The position numbers and the translations under genes were made by a program. A stretch of 64,000 bases of DNA, taken from contig NZ_BCZS01000005.1 of the NCBI RefSeq assembly GCF_001598855.1, positions 124,001 through 188,000 of the forward strand. Direction: 5' to 3'. Of this stretch, positions 30,489 through 41,724 are shown in pieces; the first letter of the stretch is position 1, and every line of letters begins with the position of its first letter. Source of the stretch: Pluralibacter gergoviae ATCC 33028 = NBRC 105706. Its GTDB lineage: Bacteria > Pseudomonadota > Gammaproteobacteria > Enterobacterales > Enterobacteriaceae. A model generated the notes under the pieces. It saw nothing but the letters and a program-made list of their open reading frames with translations. It had not been told where the DNA came from and made no database searches.

Positions 30489-31394
30489 TCAGCCGCCGGT
30501 AGAGCGCGCTTTTACCCAGTCAATAAAGTGGCGCATTGGCGCAGTCAGGTGCTTTCTACCCGGATAGTAGAGCCAGAACCCTTCCCGGACCTGAGTGAAC
30601 TCGCTCAGGACTTCAACCAGCTCCCCCGACTCCAGCTGCGCCCTGACTGCCGCATCGTGCAGGAACGCCACGCCAACGTCCGCGCGGGCCGCCTGCAGAA
30701 TGCGCTCGTTATTATCCAGCACCAGCGTTCCCGCAACCGCCACTTCCCGCCTGCAGCCCGCTTCCCAGAACTCCCAGCGGTAGCGTCGTCCGCTCGGAAA
30801 GCGGCGCTCGATGCAGGGAAAGCGCAGCAGATCGTCAGGCGTGCGCGGCGTGCCCAGGCGGGCGATAAGCGCCGGTGAGGCGACGGCTACGCTGCGCATC
30901 GGCGCGCCGAACGGTACGGCAACCATATCCTGCGCCAGCACGTTGCCGTAGCGCACCCCGGCGTCAAACCCGCCGGCGACAATATCGACCAGCGCATCGT
31001 TGCTGTCTATCTCCAGGGTTATCTCCGGATAGCGCTGCAGAAAAGGCAGCACCAGCGCCTCAAAGTAGAGCGCCTCCGCCGAGCGGGGCATGCTGATGCG
31101 CAGCGTGCCGCGCGGATCGCTGCGCCAGTCGTTAAGCTCGTCTACCGCCTGCGAGAGATCGGCAAGCGCGGGCTGGATGCGGGCCAGAAAGCGCTCGCCC
31201 GCCTCCGTTAGCGCCACTTTACGGGTGGTGCGCTGCAGCAGCCGCACCCCCAGCCGCTCCTCAAAATGGCGCATGGCGTGGCTGAGGGCCGAGGGCGTGA
31301 CGTTGCGTGCCTGCGCCGCTTTGCGAAAACTCAGGTGATGGGCGATAGCGGCGAACATCTCCAGCTCATGCATTGACGCCCGGTATGGGTTCAT
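30489..31394 (-). CDS. LysR-family regulator, divergent from an aldo/keto reductase
   Basis: LysR-type transcription regulator. The start at 31394 (MNPYRASMHELEMFAAIAHH) gives 301 residues, the usual LTTR length, with GAGG upstream. The helix-turn-helix is LSFRKAAQARNVTPSALSHA (residues about 22-41), followed by the linker helix and an effector-binding domain of two alpha/beta lobes (RISMPRSAEALYFEALVLPF onward). It is divergent from the aldo/keto reductase gene across 98 bp with an inverted repeat, so it most likely controls that gene. The effector cannot be deduced. Confidence 0.88.
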   Translation of the reverse strand: MNPYRASMHELEMFAAIAHHLSFRKAAQARNVTPSALSHAMRHFEERLGVRLLQRTTRKVALTEAGERFLARIQPALADLSQAVDELNDWRSDPRGTLRISMPRSAEALYFEALVLPFLQRYPEITLEIDSNDALVDIVAGGFDAGVRYGNVLAQDMVAVPFGAPMRSVAVASPALIARLGTPRTPDDLLRFPCIERRFPSGRRYRWEFWEAGCRREVAVAGTLVLDNNERILQAARADVGVAFLHDAAVRAQLESGELVEVLSEFTQVREGFWLYYPGRKHLTAPMRHFIDWVKARSTGG

Positions 31395-31476
31395 TGATGA
31401 ATATTCCTCAGTAAACTGGCGAAATGAGCGCAATTGTTGGCGCGATTGATGAGGTTTATAACATAAATATTCATCA
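31395..31476. promoter_or_regulatory. Divergent promoter with 11-bp inverted repeat
   Basis: TGATGAATATT (31395-31405) and AATATTCATCA (31466-31476) are perfect complements 60 bp apart. They nearly fill the 98-bp space between the LysR and reductase starts. Spaced sites of this kind would suit a LysR tetramer that bends DNA, although each arm differs from the simple T-N11-A form. Confidence 0.55.
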
Positions 31477-31492
31477 CGAAGAGGGTACAGCA

Positions 31493-32488
<996 letters not shown>

Positions 32489-32508
32489 AGGATTCCTTCA
32501 GGTGATAT

Positions 32509-32533
32509 AAAGCAGGCCACCCGGCCTGCTTTT
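32509..32533 (+). terminator. Terminator after the aldo/keto reductase gene
   Basis: AAGCAGGCC and GGCCTGCTT form a perfect 9-bp stem over a 4-base loop, followed by a short T-run. It lies 20 bp after the stop codon. Confidence 0.85.
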
Positions 32534-32596
32534 GGGACCGCTAACCCACTCTTAACGATTCAGCAAATTATTTTATGTTGCTTTTTTGTAAACACA

Positions 32597-32625
32597 TTAA
32601 CACTGTGTCAAATACCTGCTATCCT
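32597..32625 (+). promoter_or_regulatory. Probable acnB promoter
   Basis: TTAACA (32597-32602) and TATCCT (32620-32625) are 17 bp apart, about 104 bp before the acnB start. No other reasonable promoter was seen in the 240-bp gap. Confidence 0.6.
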
Positions 32626-32728
32626 GCCCATCGCGGTATCGGGCATTTACCCTACAAACTGCTGTCTCACAGGAGCGTGAAGAGAAAGCCGCCGGCCGCG
32701 TATGACAATGAGAGCGAGGAGAACCGTC

Positions 32729-35326
32729 GTGCTAGAAGAATACCGTAAGCACGTAGCTGAACGTGCCGCCGAGGGGATTGTACCCAAACCTTTAGATGCA
32801 ACCCAAATGGCCGGGCTCGTAGAGCTGCTGAAAAATCCGCCGGCAGGCGAAGAAGAGTTCCTGTTAGATCTATTGATTAACCGTGTCCCCCCAGGCGTTG
32901 ATGAAGCCGCCTACGTTAAAGCCGGATTCCTTGCCGCTGTCGCCAAAGGCGAAGCAACCTCCCCGCTGGTCACTCCTGAAAAAGCCGTTGAACTGCTGGG
33001 CACCATGCAGGGTGGCTACAATATTCATCCGCTGATTGATGCGCTGGACGACGACAAGCTGGCGCCGATTGCCGCGAAGGCCCTGTCCCACACGCTGCTG
33101 ATGTTCGACAGCTTCTACGACGTTGAAGAAAAAGCCAAAGCGGGCAATGCCTACGCGAAGCAGGTGATGCAGTCCTGGGCTGACGCCGAGTGGTTCCAGA
33201 CCCGCCCGCCGCTGGCTGAAAAAATTACCGTTACCGTTTTCAAAGTCACCGGTGAAACCAACACCGATGACCTCTCTCCGGCCCCTGACGCCTGGTCCCG
33301 CCCGGATATTCCGCTGCACGCGCTGGCGATGCTGAAAATCGCCCGCGACGGCATCGAGCCGGATCAGCCGGGCAGCGTGGGTCCGATCAAGCAGATCGAA
33401 GCCCTGCAGGCGAAAGGCTTCCCGCTGGCCTACGTCGGCGACGTGGTTGGTACCGGCTCCTCCCGTAAGTCCGCCACCAACTCGGTGCTGTGGTTTATGG
33501 GCGACGACATTCCGCACGTGCCGAACAAGCGCGGCGGCGGCCTGGTGCTGGGCGGCAAAATCGCGCCGATCTTCTTCAACACCATGGAAGATGCCGGCGC
33601 CCTGCCGATCGAAGTTGACGTCTCCGACCTCAACATGGGCGACGTTATCGACGTCTATCCGTTCAAGGGCGAAGTGCGCAACCACGAAACCGGCGAGCTG
33701 CTGGCCAGCTTTGAGCTGAAAACCGACGTGCTGATCGACGAAGTGCGCGCCGGCGGCCGTATTCCGCTGATCATCGGCCGCGGCCTGACCACCAAAGCCC
33801 GCGAATCGCTGGGCCTGCCGCACAGCGACGTCTTCCGCAAAGCGAAAGATGTTGCTCAGAGCACCCGCGGCTACTCGCTGGCGCAGAAGATGGTGGGCCG
33901 CGCCTGCGGCGTGGACGGCATTCGTCCGGGCGCCTACTGCGAACCGAAGATGACCTCCGTCGGCTCGCAGGACACCACCGGCCCGATGACCCGCGACGAG
34001 CTGAAAGATCTGGCCTGTCTGGGCTTCTCGGCTGACCTGGTGATGCAGTCCTTCTGCCACACCGCTGCCTATCCGAAGCCGGTTGACGTTACTACGCACC
34101 ACACGCTGCCGGACTTTATCATGAACCGCGGCGGCGTCTCCCTGCGTCCGGGCGACGGCATCATCCACTCCTGGCTGAACCGTATGCTGCTGCCGGATAC
34201 CGTCGGCACCGGCGGCGATTCCCACACCCGCTTCCCGATCGGCATCTCCTTCCCGGCGGGCTCCGGCCTGGTGGCCTTTGCCGCCGCCACCGGCGTAATG
34301 CCGCTGGATATGCCGGAATCGGTGCTGGTGCGCTTCAAGGGCAAAATGCAGCCGGGCATTACCCTGCGCGATCTGGTGCACGCTATCCCGCTGTACGCCA
34401 TCAAGCAGGGCCTGCTGACCGTCGAGAAGAAGGGCAAGAAAAACATCTTCTCCGGCCGCATTCTGGAAATCGAAGGTCTGCCGGATCTGAAAGTGGAGCA
34501 GGCGTTTGAGCTGTCCGATGCCTCTGCCGAGCGTTCCGCCGCGGGCTGTACCATCAAGCTGGATAAAGCGCCAATCATTGAATACCTGAACTCCAACATC
34601 GTCCTGCTGAAGTGGATGATTGCCGAAGGCTACGGCGACCGCCGTACCCTGGAGCGCCGCGTTGAAGGCATGGAGAAATGGCTGGCGGATCCGCAGCTGC
34701 TGGAAGCCGACGCCGACGCAGAGTACGCGGCGGTGATCGACATCGATCTGGCGGAGATCAAAGAGCCTATCCTCTGCGCGCCGAACGATCCGGACGACGC
34801 CCGCCTGCTCTCCGACGTACAGGGCAGCAAGATTGATGAAGTGTTCATCGGCTCCTGCATGACCAACATCGGCCACTTCCGCGCCGCCGGTAAGCTGCTG
34901 GACGCCCACAAGGGACAGCTGCCGACCCGCCTGTGGGTTGCGCCGCCGACGAAGATGGACGCCGCCCAGCTCACCGAAGAGGGCTACTACAGCGTCTTCG
35001 GCAAGAGCGGCGCGCGCGTTGAGATCCCGGGCTGCTCCCTGTGCATGGGTAACCAGGCGCGCGTGGCGGACGGTGCGACGGTGGTCTCCACCTCGACCCG
35101 TAACTTCCCGAACCGTCTCGGTAACGGCGCCAACGTCTATCTGGCCTCCGCGGAGCTGGCGGCAGTAGCGGCCCTGCTCGGCAAGCTGCCGACGCCGGAA
35201 GAGTACCTGGCCTACGCCTCGAAAGTGGATGAGAGCGCGGCGGATACCTACCGCTATCTGAACTTCGATCGGCTCTCTGAGTATACCGAGAAAGCCGACA
35301 GCGTAATCTTCCAGACCGCGGTGTAG
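32729..35326 (+). CDS. acnB: Aconitate hydratase B AcnB
   Basis: Main citric-acid-cycle aconitase, which interconverts citrate and isocitrate and also binds RNA when its cluster is lost. The start is taken at the GTG at 32729 (reading [15 protein letters not shown] next), with AGGAG eight bases before it; this gives 865 residues, the E. coli length. The N-terminal HEAT-like domain is followed by the swivel domain and the three catalytic domains. Iron-sulfur cysteines are in [10 protein letters not shown] and in GCSLCMGNQ. Further active-site segments are [12 protein letters not shown] and the C-terminal [10 protein letters not shown]. Confidence 0.98.
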   Translation: MLEEYRKHVAERAAEGIVPKPLDATQMAGLVELLKNPPAGEEEFLLDLLINRVPPGVDEAAYVKAGFLAAVAKGEATSPLVTPEKAVELLGTMQGGYNIHPLIDALDDDKLAPIAAKALSHTLLMFDSFYDVEEKAKAGNAYAKQVMQSWADAEWFQTRPPLAEKITVTVFKVTGETNTDDLSPAPDAWSRPDIPLHALAMLKIARDGIEPDQPGSVGPIKQIEALQAKGFPLAYVGDVVGTGSSRKSATNSVLWFMGDDIPHVPNKRGGGLVLGGKIAPIFFNTMEDAGALPIEVDVSDLNMGDVIDVYPFKGEVRNHETGELLASFELKTDVLIDEVRAGGRIPLIIGRGLTTKARESLGLPHSDVFRKAKDVAQSTRGYSLAQKMVGRACGVDGIRPGAYCEPKMTSVGSQDTTGPMTRDELKDLACLGFSADLVMQSFCHTAAYPKPVDVTTHHTLPDFIMNRGGVSLRPGDGIIHSWLNRMLLPDTVGTGGDSHTRFPIGISFPAGSGLVAFAAATGVMPLDMPESVLVRFKGKMQPGITLRDLVHAIPLYAIKQGLLTVEKKGKKNIFSGRILEIEGLPDLKVEQAFELSDASAERSAAGCTIKLDKAPIIEYLNSNIVLLKWMIAEGYGDRRTLERRVEGMEKWLADPQLLEADADAEYAAVIDIDLAEIKEPILCAPNDPDDARLLSDVQGSKIDEVFIGSCMTNIGHFRAAGKLLDAHKGQLPTRLWVAPPTKMDAAQLTEEGYYSVFGKSGARVEIPGCSLCMGNQARVADGATVVSTSTRNFPNRLGNGANVYLASAELAAVAALLGKLPTPEEYLAYASKVDESAADTYRYLNFDRLSEYTEKADSVIFQTAV

Positions 35327-35343
35327 TTTTTCACCTAACCCTG

Positions 35344-35367
35344 ACCCTCTCCCCGCCGGGAGAGGGT
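35344..35367 (+). terminator. Inverted repeat after acnB
   Basis: ACCCTCTCCC (35344-35353) pairs perfectly with GGGAGAGGGT (35358-35367). Only a short T-poor tail follows. The sequence type (CCTCTCCC with its complement) recurs after yadH and between panD and panC, so it may be a dispersed intergenic repeat as well as a terminator. Confidence 0.6.
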
Positions 35368-35443
35368 TATTCGACATACCCCCGTTTTTATTCCCCTCCT
35401 CAGCTGCGATAATAAAGACATCGGCTTTATTGAGGGCAACATC

Positions 35444-35806
35444 ATGGATTACGAATTTCTGCGCGACGTCACCGGCGCGGTGAAGGTGCGCATGTCGATG
35501 GATCACGAGGCCGTAGGCCACTGGTTCAATGAAGAGGTTAAAGACAACCTTCCGCTGCTCGACGAAGTGGAGCAGGCGGCGCAGACCGTGAAGGGCACCG
35601 AACGCTCCTGGCAGCGGGTCGGCCACGAATATACCCTGTGGATGGACGGTGAAGAGGTGATGATCCGCGCCAACCAGCTCGACTTCTCCGGTGATGAAAT
35701 GGAAGAGGGGATGCGCTACTACGATGAAGAGAGCCTCTCCCTGTGCGGTGTGGAGGATTTTCTGGCGGTGGTTGACGGCTACCGGCGCTTCCTGGCGGGA
35801 AAATAG
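35444..35806 (+). CDS. yacL: Conserved protein YacL (UPF0231)
   Basis: Protein of unknown function that follows acnB in many enterobacteria. The product is 120 residues, acidic, with no membrane segment or signal peptide. The N-terminus [20 protein letters not shown] and the sequence [20 protein letters not shown] are characteristic of the family. GAGGGCAA precedes the ATG. The 3' end converges with the ArsR-type gene 12 bp away. Confidence 0.93.
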   Translation: MDYEFLRDVTGAVKVRMSMDHEAVGHWFNEEVKDNLPLLDEVEQAAQTVKGTERSWQRVGHEYTLWMDGEEVMIRANQLDFSGDEMEEGMRYYDEESLSLCGVEDFLAVVDGYRRFLAGK

Positions 35807-35818
35807 GGCGCCGAAGAT

Positions 35819-36133
35819 TCAGAGTTTGTTAAGAAAATCGCCCAGCGTGCCGGTGACTTCCGCAACGCGCGCTTCGCAGCGTCGGTAATAGGTCCATTTT
35901 CCTACTTTGGTTGCCTCAAGCAGCCCCGCATCCTGCAGGGCCTTAAGACACAGCGAGGTGGCCGGCTGTGAGAGCCCGGCCTTGTCCTGAATGAGACTGG
36001 CGCAAACGCCGTAGGTCTCGTAGGGATAGAGCTGCTCGTAGTCGGCAAAGGCGTCACCCGGATGTTTAAGCCACGCAAGTACTGCAAGACGGGTTGGGTT
36101 AGACAGTAGTTTCATGGCGTTTTCAGGTGACAT
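35819..36133 (-). CDS. ArsR-family regulator without metal motif
   Basis: Small winged-helix regulator of 104 residues (start 36133, with GAGG five bases upstream). The helix-turn-helix is near residues 52-72 (AGLSQPATSLCLKALQDAG), followed by the wing EATKVGKWTYYRR. The usual metal-binding CVC motif of ArsR/SmtB proteins is absent; cysteines are C44, C62 and C86 only, C62 lying in the recognition region. It is the second gene of an operon with an Old Yellow Enzyme, 6 bp downstream of it. A palindrome over the operon promoter is the probable binding site. Sensing of electrophiles or redox state through cysteine is an inference from the partner enzyme. Confidence 0.85.
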   Translation of the reverse strand: MSPENAMKLLSNPTRLAVLAWLKHPGDAFADYEQLYPYETYGVCASLIQDKAGLSQPATSLCLKALQDAGLLEATKVGKWTYYRRCEARVAEVTGTLGDFLNKL

Positions 36134-36139
36134 GCAGCC

Positions 36140-37276
36140 TCACGAGTTAAAAGAATAATAAGGATAGTCAGTATACCCTTTCGCGGTGCCGCCAAACAGC
36201 GACGCGCTATCCACCGGGTTCAGCGCGACATTTTTCTCAAGCCGTGCCGGCAGATCCGGATTGGCGATGAACGGGCGGCCAAAGCCGAACAGATCGCCCC
36301 AGCCTTTGCTCAGCACGCGCTCCGCTTTCTCGCGGGTATAGCGTCCGGCATACATGATAGGCGCGCGGAACGCCGCGCGCAGCGCGTCGCGGAAGCTGTC
36401 CGGCAGGTCCGGACTGTTGTCCCAGTCGGCTTCGGCGATGGAGAGATAGCCGACGTTCAGGTCATTGAGCATCTTCGCGGCGGTGATGTAGGTGGTATGC
36501 GGATCGCTTTCAACCAGCCCCAGATAGACGCGCTCTTCCGTGGTGCTGGTAAACAGCGGCGCAAAGCGTACCCCGACTCTGTCGCTGCCAAACACCTCGC
36601 TGACGGCGATAACCACTTCTTTCAGAAAGCGCAGCCGGTTCCCGAGGCTGCCGCCGTACTCATCGGTGCGGAAGTTGGTGTGCTCGGAGATAAACTGATT
36701 GATCAGGTAGCCGTTCGCCGAGTGCAGCTCAACGCCGTCAAAGCCCGCCGCTTTGGCATTCACCGCCGCCTGGCGATAAAGTCCGACGATCTCTTTCACT
36801 TCCGCGGTACTCAACGCCCTCGGCATGCTGGGCGCGGTAAGCATCCCGGTGCCCGGCCCGGTTTCGATAAATACGCGCACGTTATCCGCCGCGACCGCGG
36901 ACGGGGCAACCGGCGCCTGGTTTCCCGGCTGCGTCGCGGTGTTCGACACCCGGCCAACGTGCCAGAGCTGGCAGAAAATGGTGCCGCCCTCGGCGTGCAC
37001 GGCCTCGGTGACTTTCTTCCAGCCGGCTACCTGCGCCGGGCTGTGGATGCCCGGCGTCCAGGCATAGCCCTGGCCGCGCGGCTCAATTTGCGAGGCTTCG
37101 GAGATCATAAACCCGGCGCTGGCGCGCTGGCGATAGTACTCCACCATCATATCGCCGGGGATATTGCCCGGCTGTTCGCTGCGGCAGCGGGTCAGCGGCG
37201 GCAGTACGATACGGTTAGCGAGAGTCAGTTCACCCAGTTTAAGGGGCGTAAACAGCGTTGCTTGCGACATTGTCAT
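36140..37276 (-). CDS. Old Yellow Enzyme-family alkene reductase
   Basis: FMN-dependent NAD(P)H:flavin oxidoreductase of the NemA/xenobiotic reductase type, reducing activated alkenes or nitro compounds. It is about 378 residues when started at 37276 (MTMSQATLFTPLKLGELTLA). Starts at 37285 or 37270 are also possible, but anything upstream of the -10 box (37304-37309) is not. Signatures: LANRIVLPPLTRCRS, CQLWHVGRVSN, and the substrate-binding pair H185 and N188 in VELHSANGYLINQF. The C-terminal FMN site includes YAGRYTREKAE and FGFGRPFIANPDL. It is cotranscribed with the ArsR-type regulator, which suggests induction by its substrates. Confidence 0.9.
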   Translation of the reverse strand: MTMSQATLFTPLKLGELTLANRIVLPPLTRCRSEQPGNIPGDMMVEYYRQRASAGFMISEASQIEPRGQGYAWTPGIHSPAQVAGWKKVTEAVHAEGGTIFCQLWHVGRVSNTATQPGNQAPVAPSAVAADNVRVFIETGPGTGMLTAPSMPRALSTAEVKEIVGLYRQAAVNAKAAGFDGVELHSANGYLINQFISEHTNFRTDEYGGSLGNRLRFLKEVVIAVSEVFGSDRVGVRFAPLFTSTTEERVYLGLVESDPHTTYITAAKMLNDLNVGYLSIAEADWDNSPDLPDSFRDALRAAFRAPIMYAGRYTREKAERVLSKGWGDLFGFGRPFIANPDLPARLEKNVALNPVDSASLFGGTAKGYTDYPYYSFNS

Positions 37277-37303
37277 CTTGTCCATTTCGTAAAACGTGGC
37301 TTC

Positions 37304-37332
37304 ATTATATTTATACATTTAAATGTGTAAAT
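37304..37332 (-). promoter_or_regulatory. Promoter and 24-bp palindromic operator of the reductase-ArsR operon
   Basis: ATTTATACATTT (37309-37320) followed directly by AAATGTGTAAAT (37321-37332) is a 24-bp palindrome with one mismatch. On the minus strand it covers a promoter with -35 TTTACA (37331 to 37326), a 16-bp spacer and -10 TATAAT (37309 to 37304). The palindrome length and AT-rich form are typical of ArsR-family operators. Confidence 0.8.
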
Positions 37333-37468
37333 CGAATTATGCGATTTTTTACCTGGCGTGAGGCGGGAGGAGGGGAGATATGGCGACCGGGTCCGGGATC
37401 TTTAGTGCAAAATCGGCTATAGTGACGCCATTTTCACGACACAATATTTTTTACAGGTAACATCACCA

Positions 37469-37813
37469 ATGGCACTGATCCCTAAAAACTACGCCCGCCT
37501 TGAAAGCGGCTACCGCGAGAAAGCGCTGAAAATTTATCCGTGGGTCTGCGGCCGCTGCTCGCGCGAGTTTGTCTATTCCAACCTGCGTGAACTCACGGTC
37601 CACCATATCGATCACGATCACACTAACAATCCGGAAGACGGCAGCAACTGGGAGCTTCTGTGCCTGTACTGTCACGATCATGAGCACTCGAAGTATACCG
37701 AGGCGGATCAGTACGGTACCCGCGTGGTGGCGGGCGAAGATGCGCAAAAAGAGGTGGGGGAGGCAACCTATAATCCGTTTGCCGACCTGAAGGCGATGAT
37801 GAATAAAAAGTAG
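37469..37813 (+). CDS. yajD: HNH nuclease-domain protein YajD
   Basis: Small HNH endonuclease-fold protein of unknown role. The product is 114 residues and begins ALIPKNYARLESGYREKALK, nearly identical to E. coli YajD. Two cysteine pairs, CGRC and CLYC, frame the HNH core VHHIDHDHTNNPEDGSNW and HDHEH, and would bind zinc or the catalytic metal. In E. coli the gene lies elsewhere on the chromosome, so its place here between yacL and speD is a difference in layout. It has its own upstream region after the reductase operon and ends at a repeat shared with speD. Confidence 0.93.
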   Translation: MALIPKNYARLESGYREKALKIYPWVCGRCSREFVYSNLRELTVHHIDHDHTNNPEDGSNWELLCLYCHDHEHSKYTEADQYGTRVVAGEDAQKEVGEATYNPFADLKAMMNKK

Positions 37814-37820
37814 GTGTATA

Positions 37821-37846
37821 GCCCGGTAGGCGTAGCGCCACCGGGC
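37821..37846. repeat. REP-like palindrome between yajD and speD
   Basis: GCCCGGT (37821-37827) pairs with ACCGGGC (37840-37846) around an inner GGCG/CGCC stem. This is the form of the enterobacterial repetitive extragenic palindrome. It sits between two converging 3' ends and may also terminate both. Confidence 0.75.
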
Positions 37847-37853
37847 ATCTCCG

Positions 37854-38648
37854 CTATACCGACGGAATATTCCGCCCGTAATAGATCTCGCGCATCTCCT
37901 GCCACAGCAGATCGGTAATGACCCGCCGCTCCTCTTCGCTAAGATCGTCAGGATTGGTGTGGAACATATAGTGCTTCAGGTCGAACTCTTTCAGCAGCAT
38001 CTTGGTGTGGAAGAGGTTCTCCTGATAGACGTTAACGTCCACCATGTCGTACAGCGACTTCATATCTTCCGACATAAAGTTCTGAATAGAATTGATCTCG
38101 TGATCAATAAAGTGCTTCATCCCGTTCAGATCGCGGGTGAAGCCGCGCACGCGATAGTCGATAGTGACAATATCCGACTCCAGCTGGTGGATCAGATAGT
38201 TGAGCGCGTTCAGCGGTGAGATAACCCCGCAGGTGGACACTTCAATATCGGCGCGGAAGGTGCACAGTCCGCCCTCCGGATGGCTTTCCGGATAGGTATG
38301 CACGCAGATGTGGCTCTTATCGAGATGGGCGACCACCGCTTCCGGCAGCGGGCCGGGATGTTCGCTCGGATCGACGAGCTTCGGGTCGACCGGCTCTTCG
38401 CTCACCAGAATGGTGACGCTGGCGCCCTGCGGCTCGTAGTCCTGGCGGGCCACGTTGAGGATATTCGCGCCGATGATGGCGCAGGTCTCCGTCAGGATCT
38501 CGGTTAGCCGGTTAGCATTATAGAGTTCGTCAATGTAGGCGATATAGCCGTCACGCTCTTCTGCCGTCTTGGCGTAGCAGATGTCGTAAATACAAAAACT
38601 CAGGCTCTTGGTCAGGTTATTAAAGCCGTGCAGCTTCAGTTTTTTCAA
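37854..38648 (-). CDS. speD: S-adenosylmethionine decarboxylase SpeD
   Basis: Makes decarboxylated S-adenosylmethionine, the aminopropyl donor for spermidine. The product is 264 residues and the start is TTG, as in E. coli, with GGGGGTG upstream. The proenzyme cleaves itself between K111 and S112 in [15 protein letters not shown]112 becomes the pyruvoyl cofactor. The later segment [20 protein letters not shown] carries the conserved cysteine. The gene lies 14 bp downstream of speE in the speED operon. Confidence 0.98.
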   Translation of the reverse strand: MKKLKLHGFNNLTKSLSFCIYDICYAKTAEERDGYIAYIDELYNANRLTEILTETCAIIGANILNVARQDYEPQGASVTILVSEEPVDPKLVDPSEHPGPLPEAVVAHLDKSHICVHTYPESHPEGGLCTFRADIEVSTCGVISPLNALNYLIHQLESDIVTIDYRVRGFTRDLNGMKHFIDHEINSIQNFMSEDMKSLYDMVDVNVYQENLFHTKMLLKEFDLKHYMFHTNPDDLSEEERRVITDLLWQEMREIYYGRNIPSV

Positions 38649-38662
38649 TTTGGTTCACCCCC

Positions 38663-39520
<858 letters not shown>

Positions 39521-39632
39521 AGGCTGATTCCTCCTTCGTTAACACCCGTACAAAACGGGCGCAACATCATAGCTAACAAAGACCGTGGATGCACGGTCAT
39601 TATCTCAGCAGGCCGGGAGGGAGCAGTGCAGG

Positions 39633-39980
39633 TTATTTTACGTAGGCGAGCAGGCTCAGGGAGTCGCGGGCGAGCGCTTTGCACTTTTTCGTGGTGGGAA
39701 TACGGATACCGCTAAGATCGCGGTAGCTGTCTTCGCCGAGGGCCTTCATGTTGAAGCTCTCGTAGTTGCTCAGATCCCACTGGTTCTGCTGGGCAAAAAA
39801 GACCAGCGCCCGGCGAATCTGCTGATTGGGAAGGTTCTGGTAACCACAGTCGTTTTTCAGAAACACAAATACTGCCGTCAGGTCGGCCATATCCTCAGCC
39901 TCGGACTCGCTCAGCGCAAAGCTGCTGGCGGAAAATGCGAACAGTGCACCGAGCAGCACAGTTCTGAAAAACGTTTTCAT
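39633..39980 (-). CDS. yacC: Periplasmic protein YacC (PulS/OutS-like)
   Basis: Small exported protein of unknown function, in the family of type II secretion pilotins PulS/OutS. The start at 39980 (MKTFFRTVLLGALFAFSASS) gives 115 residues with a clear signal peptide cleaved near SSFA-LSESEA. The mature part has two cysteines (KNDCGYQNLP and TTKKCKALARD) able to form a disulfide. There is no lipobox. It stands alone, divergent from cueO with 142 bp between the two starts. Confidence 0.9.
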   Translation of the reverse strand: MKTFFRTVLLGALFAFSASSFALSESEAEDMADLTAVFVFLKNDCGYQNLPNQQIRRALVFFAQQNQWDLSNYESFNMKALGEDSYRDLSGIRIPTTKKCKALARDSLSLLAYVK

Positions 39981-40059
39981 TTCTTTTACCGTTGATGACA
40001 CGAAACTCAACATTAGCATACTTCAAACGCTTGCGCAGGGCTTTATGCCGTGCTTTTTC

Positions 40060-40090
40060 TTGACCTTCCGGTAAGGTCAGGGGCTAAGCT
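40060..40090 (+). promoter_or_regulatory. CueR-type promoter of cueO
   Basis: -35 TTGACC (40060-40065) and -10 TAAGCT (40085-40090) are 19 bp apart, the long spacer typical of MerR-family activated promoters. Between them lies the palindrome GACCTTCCGGTAAGGTC (40062-40078), which matches CueR sites. It predicts induction by copper. Confidence 0.88.
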
Positions 40091-40122
40091 CAAAACGTCA
40101 ACGCAGACCAAAGGAAGTGAAA

Positions 40123-41724
40123 ATGCAACGTCGTGAATTTATTCAATTAGCCACCGCGCTGGGGGTTGCCAGCGCGCTGCCGTTATGGAGCCGGAATCTG
40201 ATGGCGGCCGAGCGCCCAACGCTTCCCATTCCTCCCGAACTTGTTCCCGATGCCCGCAGTCGCCTGGTGCTCAGCGTCCAAAGCGGCGCGACGCAGTTCG
40301 GCACCCACAGGGCCGCTACCTGGGGCTATAACGGCAGCCTGCTGGGGCCGGCGCTGCGCCTGCAGCAGGGCAAGCAGATAACGGTGGAAATCAACAACCG
40401 CCTGCCGGAGCCGACCACCGTCCACTGGCACGGGCTGGAAGTCCCCGGCGAGGTGGACGGCGGTCCGCAGGGCATCATTAACGCGGGCGCCAGCCGCACG
40501 GTCAGCTTCACGCCGACCCAGCGGGCCGCTACCTGCTGGCTGCATCCCCACCAGCACGGCCGCACCGGGCACCAGGTGGCGATGGGGCTGGCGGGGCTGG
40601 TGATTATCGAAGATCCTGAGATTCAGGCGCTGCTGCTGCCGAAACAGTGGGGCGTCGACGATGTGCCGGTGGTGATCCAGGATAAGCGCTTCACCGCCGA
40701 CGGGCAGATAGACTATCAGCTTGACGTGATGACCGCCGCCGTCGGCTGGTTTGGCGACACGCTGCTGACCAACGGCGCGCTCTACCCGCAGCACAATGCC
40801 CCGCGCGGCTGGCTGCGCCTGCGCCTGCTCAACGGCTGCAACGCCCGCTCGCTCAACATTGCCGCCAGCGATAACCGCCCGCTGTACGTGATCGCCAGCG
40901 ACGGCGGCCTGCTGGCGGAGCCGGTAAAAGTGACAGAGCTGCCGATGCTGATGGGCGAGCGTTTCGAAGTGCTGGTGGATACCAGCGACGGCAAGCCTTT
41001 CGATCTCGTCACCCTGCCGGTGCGTCAGATGGGCATGACCGTGGCGCCTTTTGATAAGCCTGCGCCGGTGCTACACGTGCAGCCGCTGATTATCCAGGCC
41101 TCCGCTAAACTGCCTGATACGCTGGCGACAATGCCCGCACTGCCGCCGCTGGAAGGGCTAACCCAGCGCAGGCTGCAGCTGGCGATGGATCCGATGCTCG
41201 ATATGATGGGCATGCGTGCGCTGATGGAGAAATACGGCCACGGCGCGATGGCGGGGATGAGCATGGAGAGCGGCCACATGCAGGGCCACGGCCAGATGGG
41301 CAATATGGCGGGCGACCATATGGGCGAGATGGGCGATATGGGCAACATGGGCCAGATGCATCACGGCGGCAAAAGCTTTGATTTCCACAACGCCAACACT
41401 ATCAACGGCAAAGCCTTCAGCATGGACGCCCCGATGTTCGCCGCCGCGCACGGACAGTTCGAACGCTGGGTGATTTCCGGCGAGGGCGACATGATGCTGC
41501 ATCCTTTCCATATCCACGGCACCCAGTTCCGCATTCTCTCGGAAAACGGTAAACCGCCGGCGGCGCACCGCAGCGGCTGGAAAGATACGGTGCGGGTCGA
41601 GGGCGGCGTCAGCGAGGTGCTGGTGAAGTTCGATCATCCGGCGCCGAAAGATCGGATGTACATGGCCCACTGCCACCTGCTGGAGCACGAGGACACCGGG
41701 ATGATGCTCGGCTTTACGGTGTAG
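40123..41724 (+). CDS. cueO: Multicopper oxidase CueO
   Basis: Periplasmic cuprous oxidase that protects against copper; it can also oxidise catechols such as enterobactin-type siderophores. The start at 40123 ([20 protein letters not shown]) has AAGGAA six bases before it and gives 533 residues. The twin-arginine signal is RREFIQ. Copper ligands are in HWHGLEV, HPHQHG, HPFHIHG and [13 protein letters not shown]. The methionine-rich insert near residues 367-410 ([20 protein letters not shown] and then [15 protein letters not shown]) is long. The 3' end overlaps iroD by 11 bp in convergent orientation. Position beside a catecholate siderophore locus is notable. Confidence 0.97.
   Translation: MQRREFIQLATALGVASALPLWSRNLMAAERPTLPIPPELVPDARSRLVLSVQSGATQFGTHRAATWGYNGSLLGPALRLQQGKQITVEINNRLPEPTTVHWHGLEVPGEVDGGPQGIINAGASRTVSFTPTQRAATCWLHPHQHGRTGHQVAMGLAGLVIIEDPEIQALLLPKQWGVDDVPVVIQDKRFTADGQIDYQLDVMTAAVGWFGDTLLTNGALYPQHNAPRGWLRLRLLNGCNARSLNIAASDNRPLYVIASDGGLLAEPVKVTELPMLMGERFEVLVDTSDGKPFDLVTLPVRQMGMTVAPFDKPAPVLHVQPLIIQASAKLPDTLATMPALPPLEGLTQRRLQLAMDPMLDMMGMRALMEKYGHGAMAGMSMESGHMQGHGQMGNMAGDHMGEMGDMGNMGQMHHGGKSFDFHNANTINGKAFSMDAPMFAAAHGQFERWVISGEGDMMLHPFHIHGTQFRILSENGKPPAAHRSGWKDTVRVEGGVSEVLVKFDHPAPKDRMYMAHCHLLEHEDTGMMLGFTV

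Noticed and set aside
32870-35626. Open frame of 918 codons antisense to acnB
   Set aside because: Same reason as for aceE: a shadow of a highly expressed GC-rich gene, with no ribosome site or known domain.
37277-37318. Upstream ATG start (37318) for the Old Yellow Enzyme
   Set aside because: It lies inside the palindromic operator, upstream of the -10 box, so it would not be in the transcript from that promoter.
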